From the NCBI GenBank assembly GCA_916610825.1, contig OU744447.1:11143751-11207750 (forward strand): 64,000 nucleotides of DNA, written 5' to 3'. The stretch comes from Haliclystus octoradiatus. Lineage: Eukaryota; Cnidaria; Staurozoa; Stauromedusae; Haliclystidae. Each line of letters opens with the position of its first letter. Position 1 is the first letter of the stretch. Below the pieces are notes generated by a model. That model saw only the letters and a list, made by a program, of their open reading frames with translations, had not been told where the DNA came from and did no database searches. Position numbers and translations under genes: made by a program. This document shows, one piece after another, positions 52,101 to 63,023 of this stretch.

Positions 52101-55100
52101 AAAAGACTTACTACATGATATTGTTATGATAATGCAGATCATTTAACTGACTATGATTATCCGATTACCTTTTACCGATTATTCGATTATTAAGTCACCC
52201 TCGCCCTTGTGTATAACCTATACTGTTTAATGAACCGGGATGGTACGCCGCCGAGATCTCTACCAGCTCACTCAATATCATATCGCATTTTATCATAAAA
52301 TCAACTTGTATTGGGATCTATACGAATCTTTACTTTGAACTCAGTTGAAAATGTGTAGGGCTATTATGAATGAATGAATGATTTGTATATTTTTGCATAA
52401 CAGGAATTACATACAGAATAACTTATAGTTTTACATAATTGAGAATTTGGATAGATTTTCATTGGAGAGGTATATTTTAATTTTAAAGTAATAAACATCG
52501 GGTGCCTGACGTGTTTCCAGGCTTAACGAGTATAAACAGTTATACAGATCTTTACAAAAAAGATTTGACGATGGCGACTTTAATGCTCCATTGGCACAAA
52601 CAACAAGTCGACCATGTGGAGTGAAAGTGAAAAGGATACTATATATAGAGTCAATATCTACAAAACAATTAATAACTTTTCAGCAAAATATTTGGTCAGC
52701 AAGACAGCAATCAATCTTCTATAGAACTACGTTTAGTTAAAAAGTAATGTAGACAGTGTCGCCCTACCGAAGGCACCCGTACCACTCCTCTATTTCTAGA
52801 TGAGTGGCTTTTTCGCTGAGAGCAATGATTTTAAACGCTCTTTGTTGATCTCAGCCACGACACTGCAGATCAATTTCAACAGATTTCATGGCAGATAGGT
52901 CTTGATTGTCAATGCACAACGATGCGCCGCAGCTGAACCACAGTCGATCAGATATGATCCGATCTGAAGTTCGGTTATCTGCCATCTGAGCTAATCCTCC
53001 TGGTTTAGTTACGATTATAAATTATAGAGATTGTTGGTCTTTGCTAAGTCCATGTAGAATCTGGTCTCATGACTTTTGGTGGAAGATGGAAACTTGATCA
53101 AATCATCTAGGAGTTTAATGTCGATACCGTTCTGGGAAACAAGATAAAAAAACTGTAGGTCGATTTCTTTACTTCTCTATTCATGAGATTGAAATCCTGG
53201 TTTTGTAATACATGACAAGTAGTCCATTGTATATTCGTTAAACCACCGGATAATCTTAAATAACAATTTGGAAATGCCCTTCTCATGACTTGAATAATTA
53301 GATTTACACTGGATGAATAACGCAGGTAACGAAGTAACCGATGGAACTCTTGAAGGGAATGTCCATCATTCAAATCACTGTCATCTATCACTGATTAGTA
53401 GTAGTCTACATAAAACCATTGATGGGTGCTCAAATTATCCCTCAATTGAAAAAATATATAAATAATATGATAAGCCTACATCAATACTGATACAGAGTTT
53501 AGCAAGCAGAATGGATTGTTTTAACAAATTCGTGTTCGTATTTGTGGGCCTTATATTTTGCGATGCTATTTTGATAGGCTTATTCGAACGAAGTCACATG
53601 AAATATTTCATTGATCGAAAGACTGATTCTGGTCAAGAACCCACTTTATCTGAAATGGTTGACTTTGCAATTAAAGTATTACAGAAGAACCCCAAAGGAT
53701 ACTTTCTATTGGTTGAAGGTATTTGATAGACTTAATGACACCCTGATAGACAGAAGAAATTAAATGATATTTGACAATAATTATGGCATTACATAATGTA
53801 TACATGTCACGTGTTAATGTTTGCAACACCGTAAATCAGTAAATGTGTGCGTGGGCCTTATCAATAATGCATTTTCAGTTTTGATGAATCAAGTTCAGTT
53901 TCAACTTCTTTTGCACATCAGCAACTGATAGAAAGCACCTGAAACATCAATTTTTCAAGTTTCACGTTTTGCTGGTTCTCATAAACACGCGTATAGCTCC
54001 CGAGGTAACTTCCGTATTGTGCTTCGACGGGGTTGATCAATAGAACTTTGGCTGAATGACTTGTTGAAATAGTTTATCATGAAAAAGATACCTCAAATGG
54101 ATGTATACAAAGGGACACACATTACCACAACAACAACAAAAATACTTTTGAGAAAATAAATAATGAAAACACTCATGTGATGGAAATAATGAGCGTTTTG
54201 AACATCTTTTACTTCACTATGTTCAGAATCTCAGGGTTCTACACTATTTCCAATAACTGGAGAGGCTATTTCCACCTCGGAGAGGCTACTTCCTTACAAT
54301 TGGTATGCGAGGACGATCAAGTATCAGGTGGTATTTTGTTTTAATTTCAGAACAAAAGTTAGGGTATTTCATTTCATGAAAATATTTTGAGATGTGCGTT
54401 TTTCACTTTTGGGCAATTCTGTTTTTCCTATTATTAATGTCCAAAAGATTTTCTCAAATATTTTTAGGGTAGTACAGTATGTCCTTTTTGTAACAATATT
54501 TGGGGTAGTATTTTCATGATCTGAAAGCTTTCTAAGGTCATTCTGCCAAAATTCTACTTGGACCACCCCGTCAAAGCGCAATAGAAGTTATCCTGGGTCG
54601 ACGGGACTATATCAGTGCACAAATGATAGATTAACTGTCACAAGGTGTCATTTTAACATTGATACAGTATAGTAATTGTGTCCTTACCATTGTTTAGGTG
54701 GACGAATTGATCACGCTCATCACGATGGTAACGCTTACCGTGCTCTTTCTGAAACACTTCAGTTAGATAAGGCTGTTGAATTGGCTGTAAAAGAAACAAA
54801 TATAGGTATATATGATTACTCATTGTGTCAATAGGCCTTCAAATGTCGTAAAGCCCACTTACTATAATCAAAAGATAAACATTCAATCCAGACGTTATAG
54901 TCCCTGTTTTCTCTAACATTCGAATTAGTTTGCTGTAAGGATCTTACACCCCCGCTTTCACCTTTAGATTTCAACTGAACTTCATAAACTTTTTAATTTC
55001 CAGTGAACTTGGTGTGACCATAAACTATTATATTTAACACTTTAATGTCCAAGTACTCTGTTTTGTATATTAAATGAAGAATAAAAAATATAGAAGCTAA

Positions 55101-57254
55101 TTTGAAAGTGCACATGACACCAAAAAATGTTTTTCCGGAATCGTGTAACATAAGTAGGAATGGCGACAATAATTTTTCGGTTTGGATCTTATAAGCTGAG
55201 TTATTTAATGTTGAAAGTACCATAAATTTCAAAAATAGTTCTCCTTCGAAAGTCAGAATTCATGTTCAAATGACAAGAGAGCTCACTATGGAAAAACAAT
55301 CTAGACTTCAAAAAACTGTAACTTTTTCTCGCGGAAAAGAAATTGTTCACTTCTCAGAACAGATATGCCCATCTATGTAACTGTATTGATACATTTTATA
55401 CTACTTTTTACCAATCATTATCAACAGATGAAACTCTTATCATTACAACTGCTGATCATTCGCATGTTTTTACCATTGCTGGCTACCCTGGTCTTAATAA
55501 CCCAATTTTTGGCGTAGTCCCTGGCGCTAAAGGGGAGGATGGCAAAGGTTATACTACACTGGGCTACATGAATGGCCCTGGGGGGAAAGTCAATGGCATA
55601 CGAGATGATCCAACTGGGACAACTGATCCAGATTATTTACAACAAAGTTTGGTCCCAAAAGATTCAGAAAGTCATGGAGGCGAAGATGTTGGTACGTTGT
55701 GTTGTCTCTTGTTTAAATTGATATTGGATGTTTTCCATTTCAAATGCTAGAATGATGTCAATGGTGTTCTAATTTCAAAATATCAAAGCTCGTGTTATAG
55801 AATAGAGCTTTTTCACAGGTTCCCAATGAATCCCCCGTTTCATTACTGTACTGATCTCAGATACGACACTTGTATGGCGCAGTTCAGTGATAGGAAACAA
55901 CTCAGGATAAAATTAGCCAGCGTGAAGACCTACTGTTTTCCTTCGCAAAGGTAGGGCCTGCGAAACGCTGGCAGATTAAAAATTACTGATAAGACCAATC
56001 AGCTTCAATTGTATCGAATTCTTTCTATGTTTCTATTAAGTCAATCGATTTTTTAACATGGAAATGGCAGAAGTGTTAAAGTGCACATGACACGAAAAAT
56101 TTAACACAGATTCGGTTAGCTGAAGCTAATTGATGAAGAATTGTGACAACGATTTCTTGCTTTGAACGCGTATAAGTGGAGTTATTTATTGTTGAATCTA
56201 GTATCTACCCTATTTTCGATCATTCACTATTTTCCAAACTCGAAACTCCATCTCCTTACGCGCGAAATCAAAAGTTTCTAACGCCCAAATCAGCTATGAC
56301 CAAACATCTAGGACACCTTTTCTGCTTTAAACAAATGGAATTTATTAAAAATAAATGAAATACAAGGGGTTTGTTACTTTTACTTGTTAGTTGTTGGATT
56401 TACTTTTTCTGTCAAAAATGTGTCAATCATCTTCCGCGTCCTGCGGTTTGGACTGTGCAACCACTGTTTTACGATTCGTCGCCGGCCCTACCGCCGGCAT
56501 GATCGCAGGCAGTGTCGCCGGCAAATCTACAGAAAAATGCTATTTGAACTACTAAATTTCGTTATATCTCATGTGCTTTTCGGTTAAATGAACTCGTTTC
56601 AAGCAGAAAAGGTGTTCCAAAGGTGTAGGCATAGCTGACTCGGACATTAGAAACTTTTGATTCTGCACGAAAGGGGATACGAATTATTTTAAGTTTCAAT
56701 CGTCCATTTTCCTATAGTAAGCCATCTTGTCATTCCGGCTATCGTTCCGAGTTTGGAAAAAGTGACTGGTCGAAAATAGGGTATAGATTCAACATTAAAT
56801 AAATCCGCTTATATGCGTTGAAACAAAAAAATCATTTCCGCCATTCTTCATCATTTAGCTTCAGCTACTCGAATCTGTCTTAAAATTTGTTCGTGCCATG
56901 TGCAATGTCGAAACGTCGTTCGTATCACTGATAAAAATGATTTACTGTTGCTTATGACTTTTGTATCGAAATTCTTTACGAAGAAGATTTCTTTTAAATG
57001 TTAATAATTCACAATGAATGTTTTCTCCTTTTTGTCTAGCAATTTACGCACAAGGTCCACGTTCACATTTACTTCATGGTACGGTTGAACAATCTGTTAT
57101 CTTTCATTTAATGGATTATGCCCTTTGTCTAAGTGATGGGAAAAAGAAATTTTGTCAATCTGCCACAAGGAGTTCAGCAGCAGCTCAATCTCAAATTTGC
57201 ATCAAAACATTTGTTTTTAGTTTACTCTCAGTTATTATATTATCTGCTATGTAG
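46166..57254 (+). CDS. Alkaline phosphatase copy B, GPI-anchored type
   Basis: Secretory-pathway metalloenzyme hydrolysing phosphomonoesters at alkaline pH. Exons: 46166-46238, 48489-48686, 49341-49472, 49590-49805, 51750-51995, 53578-53718, 54698-54805, 55428-55691, 57040-57254; 530 aa, within the family's usual range. Signal peptide about 1-24. Catalytic map by homology: Asp69 (GDGMG), nucleophile Ser119 (DSAGT), His180/Thr182, Arg193, Glu335, Asp340 and His344 (GGRIDHAHH), Asp381/His382 (TADHSH) and His454 (SHGGEDV), so two Zn and one Mg site are complete. Thr182 replaces the Ser of mammalian enzymes, as in bacterial PhoA. The C terminus is a small-residue stretch (SSAAA) plus a hydrophobic tail, a typical GPI-attachment signal. 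All introns are phase 1. An in-frame ATG at 46121 would add 15 residues; the second ATG gives a normal signal peptide and is conserved in copy A. Introns contain a Harbinger-like element, a SINE, the palindrome and other elements. Confidence 0.96.
46897..47090. mobile_element. Foldback MITE in copy B intron 1
   Basis: Left arm GTAGAACTCAACAAAATCCG (46897 on) complements CGGATTTTGTTGAGTTCT at about 47028-47046, continuing through TGTTGGCGAAA and TTTCGCCAACA. A second pair, GTCATTTGGCCAC and GTGGCCAAATGAC, lies at about 46940 and 47071. No such element was seen in intron 1 of copy A. Confidence 0.65.
47240..48117. mobile_element. Non-autonomous PIF/Harbinger-like element
   Basis: 878 bp with terminal inverted repeats of about 36 bp (GGCCTGGGTTATATGGACGC, then ACCGAACTCAATT; the right end is the complement). 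It is flanked on both sides by TAA (47237-47239, 48118-48120), the TWA target duplication of the PIF/Harbinger group. Internally there is a palindrome with 16-bp arms around 47968 (AGCTCCGCACGTCAAG and its complement). There is no transposase. It is in intron 1 of copy B and absent from copy A. Confidence 0.8.
48811..48989 (+). mobile_element. tRNA-derived SINE, copy 2 (shortened)
   Basis: It carries GATCTGCTCAGGTGTCAGAG (A-box-like), GAACTTCAGA, CTGATCGACTGTG, CAACTCAGCC, GGAGGAATGG and GTGCCTTCGGTAGGGCGATA. It lacks the CTGCGGCGCAT to CAAGACCTA middle of copies 1 and 3. It is in intron 2 of alkaline phosphatase copy B, where copy A has none. Confidence 0.6.
49964..51625. repeat. 1.66-kb near-perfect palindrome in copy B intron 4
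   Basis: Each base i pairs with 101589 minus i: arms 49964 to about 50788 and about 50801-51625 with a loop of only about a dozen bases. Long stretches are exact. Only isolated mismatches were noticed, for example TCTCACTACAG versus TCTCATTACAG and ATCGAACC versus ATCGAAAC. The ends are sharp, at AGCGTAACC and its complement. The centre is a foldback element with GAGTCAAAGAATACACATTC. It is not coding: the mirrored frames are simply the two arms. The short spacer makes it a potential giant hairpin. Confidence 0.9.
52743..53001 (-). mobile_element. tRNA-derived SINE, copy 3
   Basis: Reverse orientation. On the minus strand it reads GGATTAGCTCAGATGGCAGA, GAACTTCAGATCGGATCATA, GATCGACTGTGGTTCAGCTG, CGGCGCATCGTTG, CAATCAAGACCTATCTGCCA, then TAGAAATAGAGGAGTGG and GTGCCTTCGGTAGGGCGACA. 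It is the best-preserved copy. It is in intron 5 of copy B. Confidence 0.7.
53995..54605. mobile_element. MITE in copy B intron 6, orthologous to that in copy A
   Basis: Arms at 53995-54060 and 54537-54605 share GAGGTAACTTCC, CGACGGGGTTG and GGCTGAATGAC, and their complements GGTCATTCTGCC, CACCCCGTC and AAGTTATCC. They match 5525-6024 in copy A. Confidence 0.55.
55096..55240. mobile_element. Partial element with AGTGCACATGACAC terminus
   Basis: It begins AAAGTGCACATGACACCAAA and shares GGCGACAATAATTTTT and TGAGTTATTTAATGTTGAA-like words with the left end of the element at 56078-56906. It is in intron 7 of copy B. Confidence 0.5.
56078..56906. mobile_element. DNA element with inverted ends in copy B intron 8
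   Basis: The left end, AGTGCACATGACACGAAAAA followed by CAGATTCGGTTAGCTGAAGC, is complemented by GCTTCAGCTACTCGAATCTG and GTTCGTGCCATGTGCA on the right. Copy A intron 8 lacks this insertion: its homologous sequence is continuous across the site. No transposase frame is seen in about 830 bp. The target duplication is not clear. Confidence 0.6.
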
Positions 57255-57759
57255 AATAGTATGATAATAATTCAAAGGTGTTAAGTATATATATATATAT
57301 CTAATAATCTATTGTATACTATTTGACTTATTAATTATAATTTTTGTTTGAGAGTCATAAGATGTTAAAGTTTTAATATGATTTGTGGGATATCATAACT
57401 CATCCGTGTCTGTGTTTTTATTGTTTTGTGGATAAATGCATGCAACGGAGACGAAGTTATAGAATTACAAACATTCTATGTAATTTTGGCTTAAAGTCAG
57501 CTGTTTTTCTTGCTGGCAGGGATAAAGAACTTGAAATACGTTATCTGAGTGTCGTGATCTCATGATTAGTGCAGGTGAGTCATTGCTAGTAATACTGTAT
57601 AAATGTTTGAGAATGTTTATTCGTTAACTGGTCATTCCGGTGGGGAACGCTTTACCCGAGGAAGTGGTAATACCACAACCTACTTTCTGTTTTGAAATTT
57701 ACATTAAATTGCGTATCATTAGCACAATTTTAAAATGTATTTAGGCTATATGTAAGTGC

Positions 57760-58608
57760 AAGATATTATGATAGAACCAAGATAGTCTAACTCAGATTTG
57801 TGTATTTGAGAGTTTTAAACAGGCCATAATATTATCTTACCTTTGTGAAAATCAACCAAATAAAATGTATTTAACATCCTCAAGCATTGAATACATAATT
57901 CAAATTTAAAAACGACGTTTTTGTCCGACATCAATAACATCCTCAAAAGTCTATCTTTGTTGACCCAATATCGATCATTTCCAAACATTTTGATCTGTTT
58001 TGCCACGGCAAAATCACTGAGAATTGGCCTCAAAAGATATTTTAAGATCATCTCGTTTCGATTCGAAAAATTTACCGGGGCTCAGATTGGGCTCAGATTA
58101 TCAAACAAACAAACTTACTTTCTTGTGAAAAGTAAAACATTTATTAAACATTGCTGATATTCAATATGTTTGAAATGTCGCGCGTGGCAAAAAATCAAAC
58201 AGAACCGGGTTTCGTGATTTCATCTGAAACGCGCGAAAAAATGTTTTGCTTTTCTCAAGAAAGTAAATTTGCTTGTTTGATAATCTGAACCCCGGTAATT
58301 GTTTCGCATCGAAACGAGATGATCTTAAAATAGCTTTTGAGGCCAATCCTCAGTGATTTTGCCGTGGCGAAACAGATCAAAATGTTTGGAAATGATCGAT
58401 ATTGGGTCAACAAAGATAGACTTTTGAGGATGTTATTGATGTCGGACAAAGACGTCGTTTTTAAATTTGAATTATTCAATGCTTGAGGATGTTAAATACA
58501 ATTTATTTGGTTGATTTACACAAAGGTAAGATAATATTATGGTCTGTTTAAAACTCTTTAAAACCCAAATCTGAGTTAGACTATCTTGGTTCTATTATAA
58601 TATCTTGG
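57760..58608. repeat. Large inverted repeat, ~400-bp arms
   Basis: AGATATTATGATAGAACCAA at the left is complemented by TTGGTTCTATTATAATATCT at the right. Pairing continues through TAGTCTAACTCAGATTTG, CCTCAAGCATTGAAT, CGACGTTTTTGTCCGACATC, TCAAAAGTCTATCTTTG and ATTTTGATCTGTTT to a spacer at about 58140-58200. Arms differ by scattered substitutions and small gaps. It is non-coding and lies between copy B and MUTYH. Confidence 0.8.
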
Positions 58609-58898
58609 TAAGTGTAAATAATCTTTTCTTTATTTGCCTGTCAAAGACCAATTCGACATTAATATATATCATTTATTCATTCATTCAATCATTCTATTTC
58701 AGAACCATGGCATTATACCGGGATTGTTATCCGTGTCCGTATCATTTTTAGACCTGCCGCAATCAGACCGCAATGACTCGCTTTGCAGAGAAATGTATTT
58801 AGTGCGCCGAGCGAGGCTGAAACCGCGGGAAAATCAGACATCTAGAAATCATCAAACAAGTCTATGTAAAATTGTAAACATTTTATGATATTGTCGGA

Positions 58899-61800
58899 AT
58901 GAATCACCACAAATTCTCTCTTACTGAGTTGAAGCAAGTGCGTAAAAGTCTTTTGAGTTGGTATGATATTAATAAACGTGATCTACCTTGGAGGCAACGG
59001 GTAAGAATATTTATTCCACTTCGTAAGTTCGTACCATAGACATAGGCCTAGTCCATATGGCCTATGGGGCATAGGCTTAGGCTACATGCTAATTGTTAAT
59101 GTGTTAACACTAAACAGTTCAACTGTTGGCCGGCATTTTCTTACAAATTTTACAACATAAAATATAGGCTGATGAAGGTCTAGGAAAATAATCCTAGATG
59201 TATTGACTTTGTTTGTTATAGTAGTTTGTAATTTGTATAATAAATTGATTAGGCCTAACTGCTATTTTAGCCCATATACTATAAATAGGCCTGTTTTGGA
59301 CAGCTTGATCTTTACATAATTATGTAGTTTAATAGTTATTAATAGAATCCAAACTAGTGGGTTTAAGACGCGTCGTTACTTAGGTTTAGCGCATGCGCAC
59401 ATAATATTTGCATTTGCCCGTCAAAATGAAGTTACAATGCACAGTTTAATCATTATTTAGTAGCCTAGTATATATCTAAAACTATTGTACACAGACAAAA
59501 CTACAGTGAAACCTGTATATAACGGCCACCCACGAGAGGTAGATAAATTGACCATTATAGACAGGTGTCCAATTTGTAATAAAAGTAAATGTAGTAATTG
59601 TTTTCCTGGTCAGTAGTGTTTGGAGATCAAACTGTTTTAGATAAATATAGAATGTTGAGAAATACAAACAAAAAGTGTTTAATTGAATTTATCAATAAGA
59701 TTTTATGTTTATTATTATTAAAAGTTATTGAATTAAATATGTCTCTTATTTGTTTATTCTGAACTGATGTTCTTTTACCACTATTGTCCGAAAGTTAAAA
59801 CTAAATCGGTGAGTCCGATACAAGGCCTATGTGATTAAAGGGTTACCACACACAATGTGGCACGCAAGCAGGCTAGAGCTGTGCCACATGGCCCCTGTTC
59901 TGTACTCCACTTTATCAACAACCGTTTCGTTTAGGGGTCATGTAATTTTTTAGCGAATGAAGTTATGCGCTCATTGCAAAAAATCAGAATGACCAATACA
60001 GCTTAGCATTGTAACCTTAGGTGGTGAATGGTCTATTTTTTAACTCGTGAAATAATTTATAACGTCTTTGTGAATTGAAAAGTAGTTAAAAATTATTTGC
60101 ATATTGCTTCAAATGTAGATTACACCTGTTTTTCTTAAGTGGTCAATCGTATGATGTTTATACAATAGATGAGACAACTTTGCTAGCGCATCATTTCTTT
60201 CGTAAAAATGAGTAGAGTTGCGGAATAATGACCCCTGTTGAGCTAGGCTACAAGCAAGCAGTCACCCATCTTTGACGACACAGATAATTCTGTAAATGCA
60301 AACAATCAAAATATAGTCTTTTTAGGTGTGAAACTCCAAAAAAAGATTCACAAGCTCTCTTTTGAGAAAAACGTTTATTTCAGGAGTGCAGTTGCCCTTC
60401 TCTGCAGTCTGGTCAACCCTCTTTTTTCAATGCCTTATTCGGTAGTATGCCCTACTTTACATAATGTCATATGCCACTATTAACTGTACTGCTTGTATTA
60501 TGCAGAATAAAGAATTTTAATCTTGATCTTATTGCATATCTTGTCTTATTTGAAATATCATTCAACAAATGCGGTCACAGAGAAGCAAAGTATGATTTTT
60601 ACCTCTGCAAAAATAAGATTTCATTTCAAATAAAACTGAGCTGGATGCATATTACAGCTACGCATATTACTAACGCTAAATGTCCTGTTTTTCATGGAGG
60701 TTTTCATAAACAGTTCATGAAATTGGGACATAATTTATTTTTATGAGCTGTTTTCACAATCATAATGATAATCGTATACTCTCTACTTCACTCTTCAATT
60801 TGGTTATTGATCCAACTATTTTGCTAATTTTGTTTTGAACAGGCAGTAGACCCGAGTTCTACTCCAACAGAGAGAGCATATGCTGGTATGTTAATTATAT
60901 TAATACTAATATTATGGGTCTACCATGGGTTGGTTTTCTCAGTTTCAACCCGGCAGTTCAATTTTTATTTTGAAAGTAGCTGATGTCTTTTTAGTTCAAT
61001 GTAGTGCATGGAAAATCTGAAAAAAGAACGAACATTTCAAATAATATGTTAGTTTTAGTGTGGTGAATAGTTCTTCATCTTTGTATTGCAGGTACGTTTT
61101 ATTTCAGCGAGGCATTTTTAATAGATCATCAAGAGTTTTGTAAGCATTGTACCAGTGAAAACCTTTAGTAACTCATCTCATGAACCATTTCATGGACACT
61201 TTATTAACATCTTATATGAAATTCATGATTTTGAAGGCCTGACTATCATTGAACTTTTTGATGAGAAACCGCTGACTTACCTACATTTTTAATACCAAAA
61301 TTCAATAGCAACAGATTTGTATTCATAGTCACTACATTTCAACGTTTCTAACGTCATCATCATGTGGTTATACAATGAACTTCGTATTTACAAACATGGA
61401 CCAACTAATCAAATTGCAGAATTCAATCGAATATGACGTCATATTTTAGAAAAGTTGTTCATGAACAGTTCAGGGCTTTTGCCGAAGTTTTTGAAATTCA
61501 TAGGATCAGTGATTTTTTCTCAGATGCACTCCGCAACTTCTTGTAATTTATTGACAACTTTTTATTTCACGTAGTGTTGTGAAAACTCATAGTAGACCTA
61601 TTCTCCCTTTCAGGCTAAGATCTGCTAATACTGCATTAATCACGATGCAATGTAATTTTGGATACCAGAAACTATGGTTTTGATATCATTGATATCCCTG
61701 CGACATAAGTTTGTACATTTTCATTAACTTTCTCATGAACAACTGATGAATATTTAATGAGATTAATAAATTGCCTATGAATGATTTGTCTAGTTTATCT

Positions 61801-63023
61801 ATGCATTTTCACTTTCTCTTCAGTTCTAATATTCACATTTTGTAACAATTTTCACTGAAATTTTATACTCTGTTCTATTGATTTTAGTTTGGGTGTCAGA
61901 GGTTATGCTTCAACAGGTATGTAAAGAAATTCACTTGTTTGTTAGCTGTTACTTCGATTGTCAATTATTGAAACAGGTTCAATGTAGACGCAATAGACCA
62001 ATTTGAACTGCAGCGATTATTTAATTCAGAAGGTTCTCCTGCAATTCAACATTTATGAATGCTAAATGGCCTTTTAATACAGATTTGAATGACTATTTTA
62101 TTAGCTATTATGTTAATTGAACCTGTTAAACGTTCAGAACTATGTTCACTTATATATTCATTATTTTGATTCATCTGAGATTAATAAATTTAAAACATGC
62201 ATGCTTTGCCATTGCTGCACTCCTCGCCTGCAATTTCAAGAGATCTTTCCTGTGAAAACAGTTCATGATCTTTAAATTGCCTAATTTTCTTGGACTGTTT
62301 GGACTGTTGATGAACAGTTCATAAACAATGACAAAACACTTGTCAGATCAGCCCCATCAGTTGATGAAACAGTTTGTGACAGTTCATGAAAAAGTTCATG
62401 AAATGTTCACAAGGCATCTATGAACAATTCATGGAAATCTGTAAAGTTCATGAACAGTTCATGAAGTGAACTAATTCTTTGCAGTGGCTATAATCAACTG
62501 GCTATTACAGTCAAACCTGTTATAACGGTCACCTCTATACAGCGGCCACCTGTCTATAGTGGTCACTTTTGCAATGTCTAAAATAGTATTTTCCATTGAA
62601 TCAAACCTGTATATAAAGGCCACCTGTCTATAATGGTCAATTTATCTACCTCTCGTAGGTGGCCGTTATATACAGGTCTTGTCTTGTCTGTCAGTAGTTT
62701 TTGAGATGTTTACATAAACGTCTTATAGACTTTTCAAAACCTATTTGTGTAAAATTCAATAATGGATTGGATTGGCTAATGTTATTCCCTTCTGCTTCTT
62801 TGTTTTTGTAGCTCTTTCTTTGGCAAAAGCAAAGTATCATATAATGTACCCATAATGTTGTTACAGCTTTATATAGCACCCTCCTTCTATCCTTGACATT
62901 CCATAATTTCCTAATATAAAGATATGATCTATTTAATACTAGACTGTTACTGGTATCCTATTTCTATTGTTATTTTAGACTCAAGTTGCTACTGTCATAA
63001 ACTATTACAATCGTTGGATGAAG
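58899..63023 (+). CDS. MUTYH: Adenine DNA glycosylase, N-terminal exons (partial)
   Basis: Base-excision-repair glycosylase that removes adenine mispaired with 8-oxoguanine; acts in nucleus and mitochondria. Four exons are inside the window: 58899-59000, 60843-60885, 61888-61916, 62979-63023. They join in frame (phases 0, 1, 0) to 73 residues. The diagnostic parts are SLLSWYDINKRDLPWRQR and [20 protein letters not shown]. Glu53 in SEVMLQQ is the catalytic glutamate equivalent to Glu37 of bacterial MutY. The helix-hairpin-helix and Fe-S cluster exons must lie beyond 64000. The ATG at 58899 is the first after an in-frame TAA at 58875. This gives a shorter leader than mammalian MUTYH, so an upstream mitochondrial-leader exon is possible. 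Introns are 1.8, 1.0 and 1.1 kb and carry repeats. Confidence 0.93.
59504..59572. mobile_element. Half copy of the pogo-like MITE
   Basis: CAGTGAAACCTGTATATAAC, CACGAGAGGTAGATAAATTG and ACCATTATAGACAGGTG match the right terminus of the copy at 62518-62683 in reverse. Only one end is present. It is in MUTYH intron 1. Confidence 0.55.
62240..62480. repeat. GTTCATGAAC-rich foldback fragments
   Basis: Reiterated ACAGTTCATGA, AGTTCATGAAAAAGTTCATG and AAAGTTCATGAACAGTTCAT words lie in MUTYH intron 3, related to the two elements in oxidase introns. Other isolated copies are near 60700, 61450 and 63298. Confidence 0.5.
62518..62683. mobile_element. Pogo/Tigger-like MITE, second copy
   Basis: TA-CAGTCAAACCTGTTATAACG start, internal ACAGCGGCCACCTGTCTATA and AAGGCCACCTGTCTATAATG, and a GGTGGCCGTTATATACAGGT end that decays into the flank. 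It is in MUTYH intron 3. Confidence 0.6.

Noticed and set aside
53107..53391. 94-codon minus-strand frame in copy B intron 5
   Set aside because: Homologous sequence occurs in copy A intron 5 but is broken by stops there. It is shared intron sequence or an old repeat, not a demonstrable gene.
58634..58888. 84-codon frame directly upstream of MUTYH as its 5' exon
   Set aside because: It ends in a stop before the MUTYH ATG and is in another frame, and an in-frame TAA at 58875 precedes the MUTYH start. A spliced leader exon farther upstream remains possible but is not visible.
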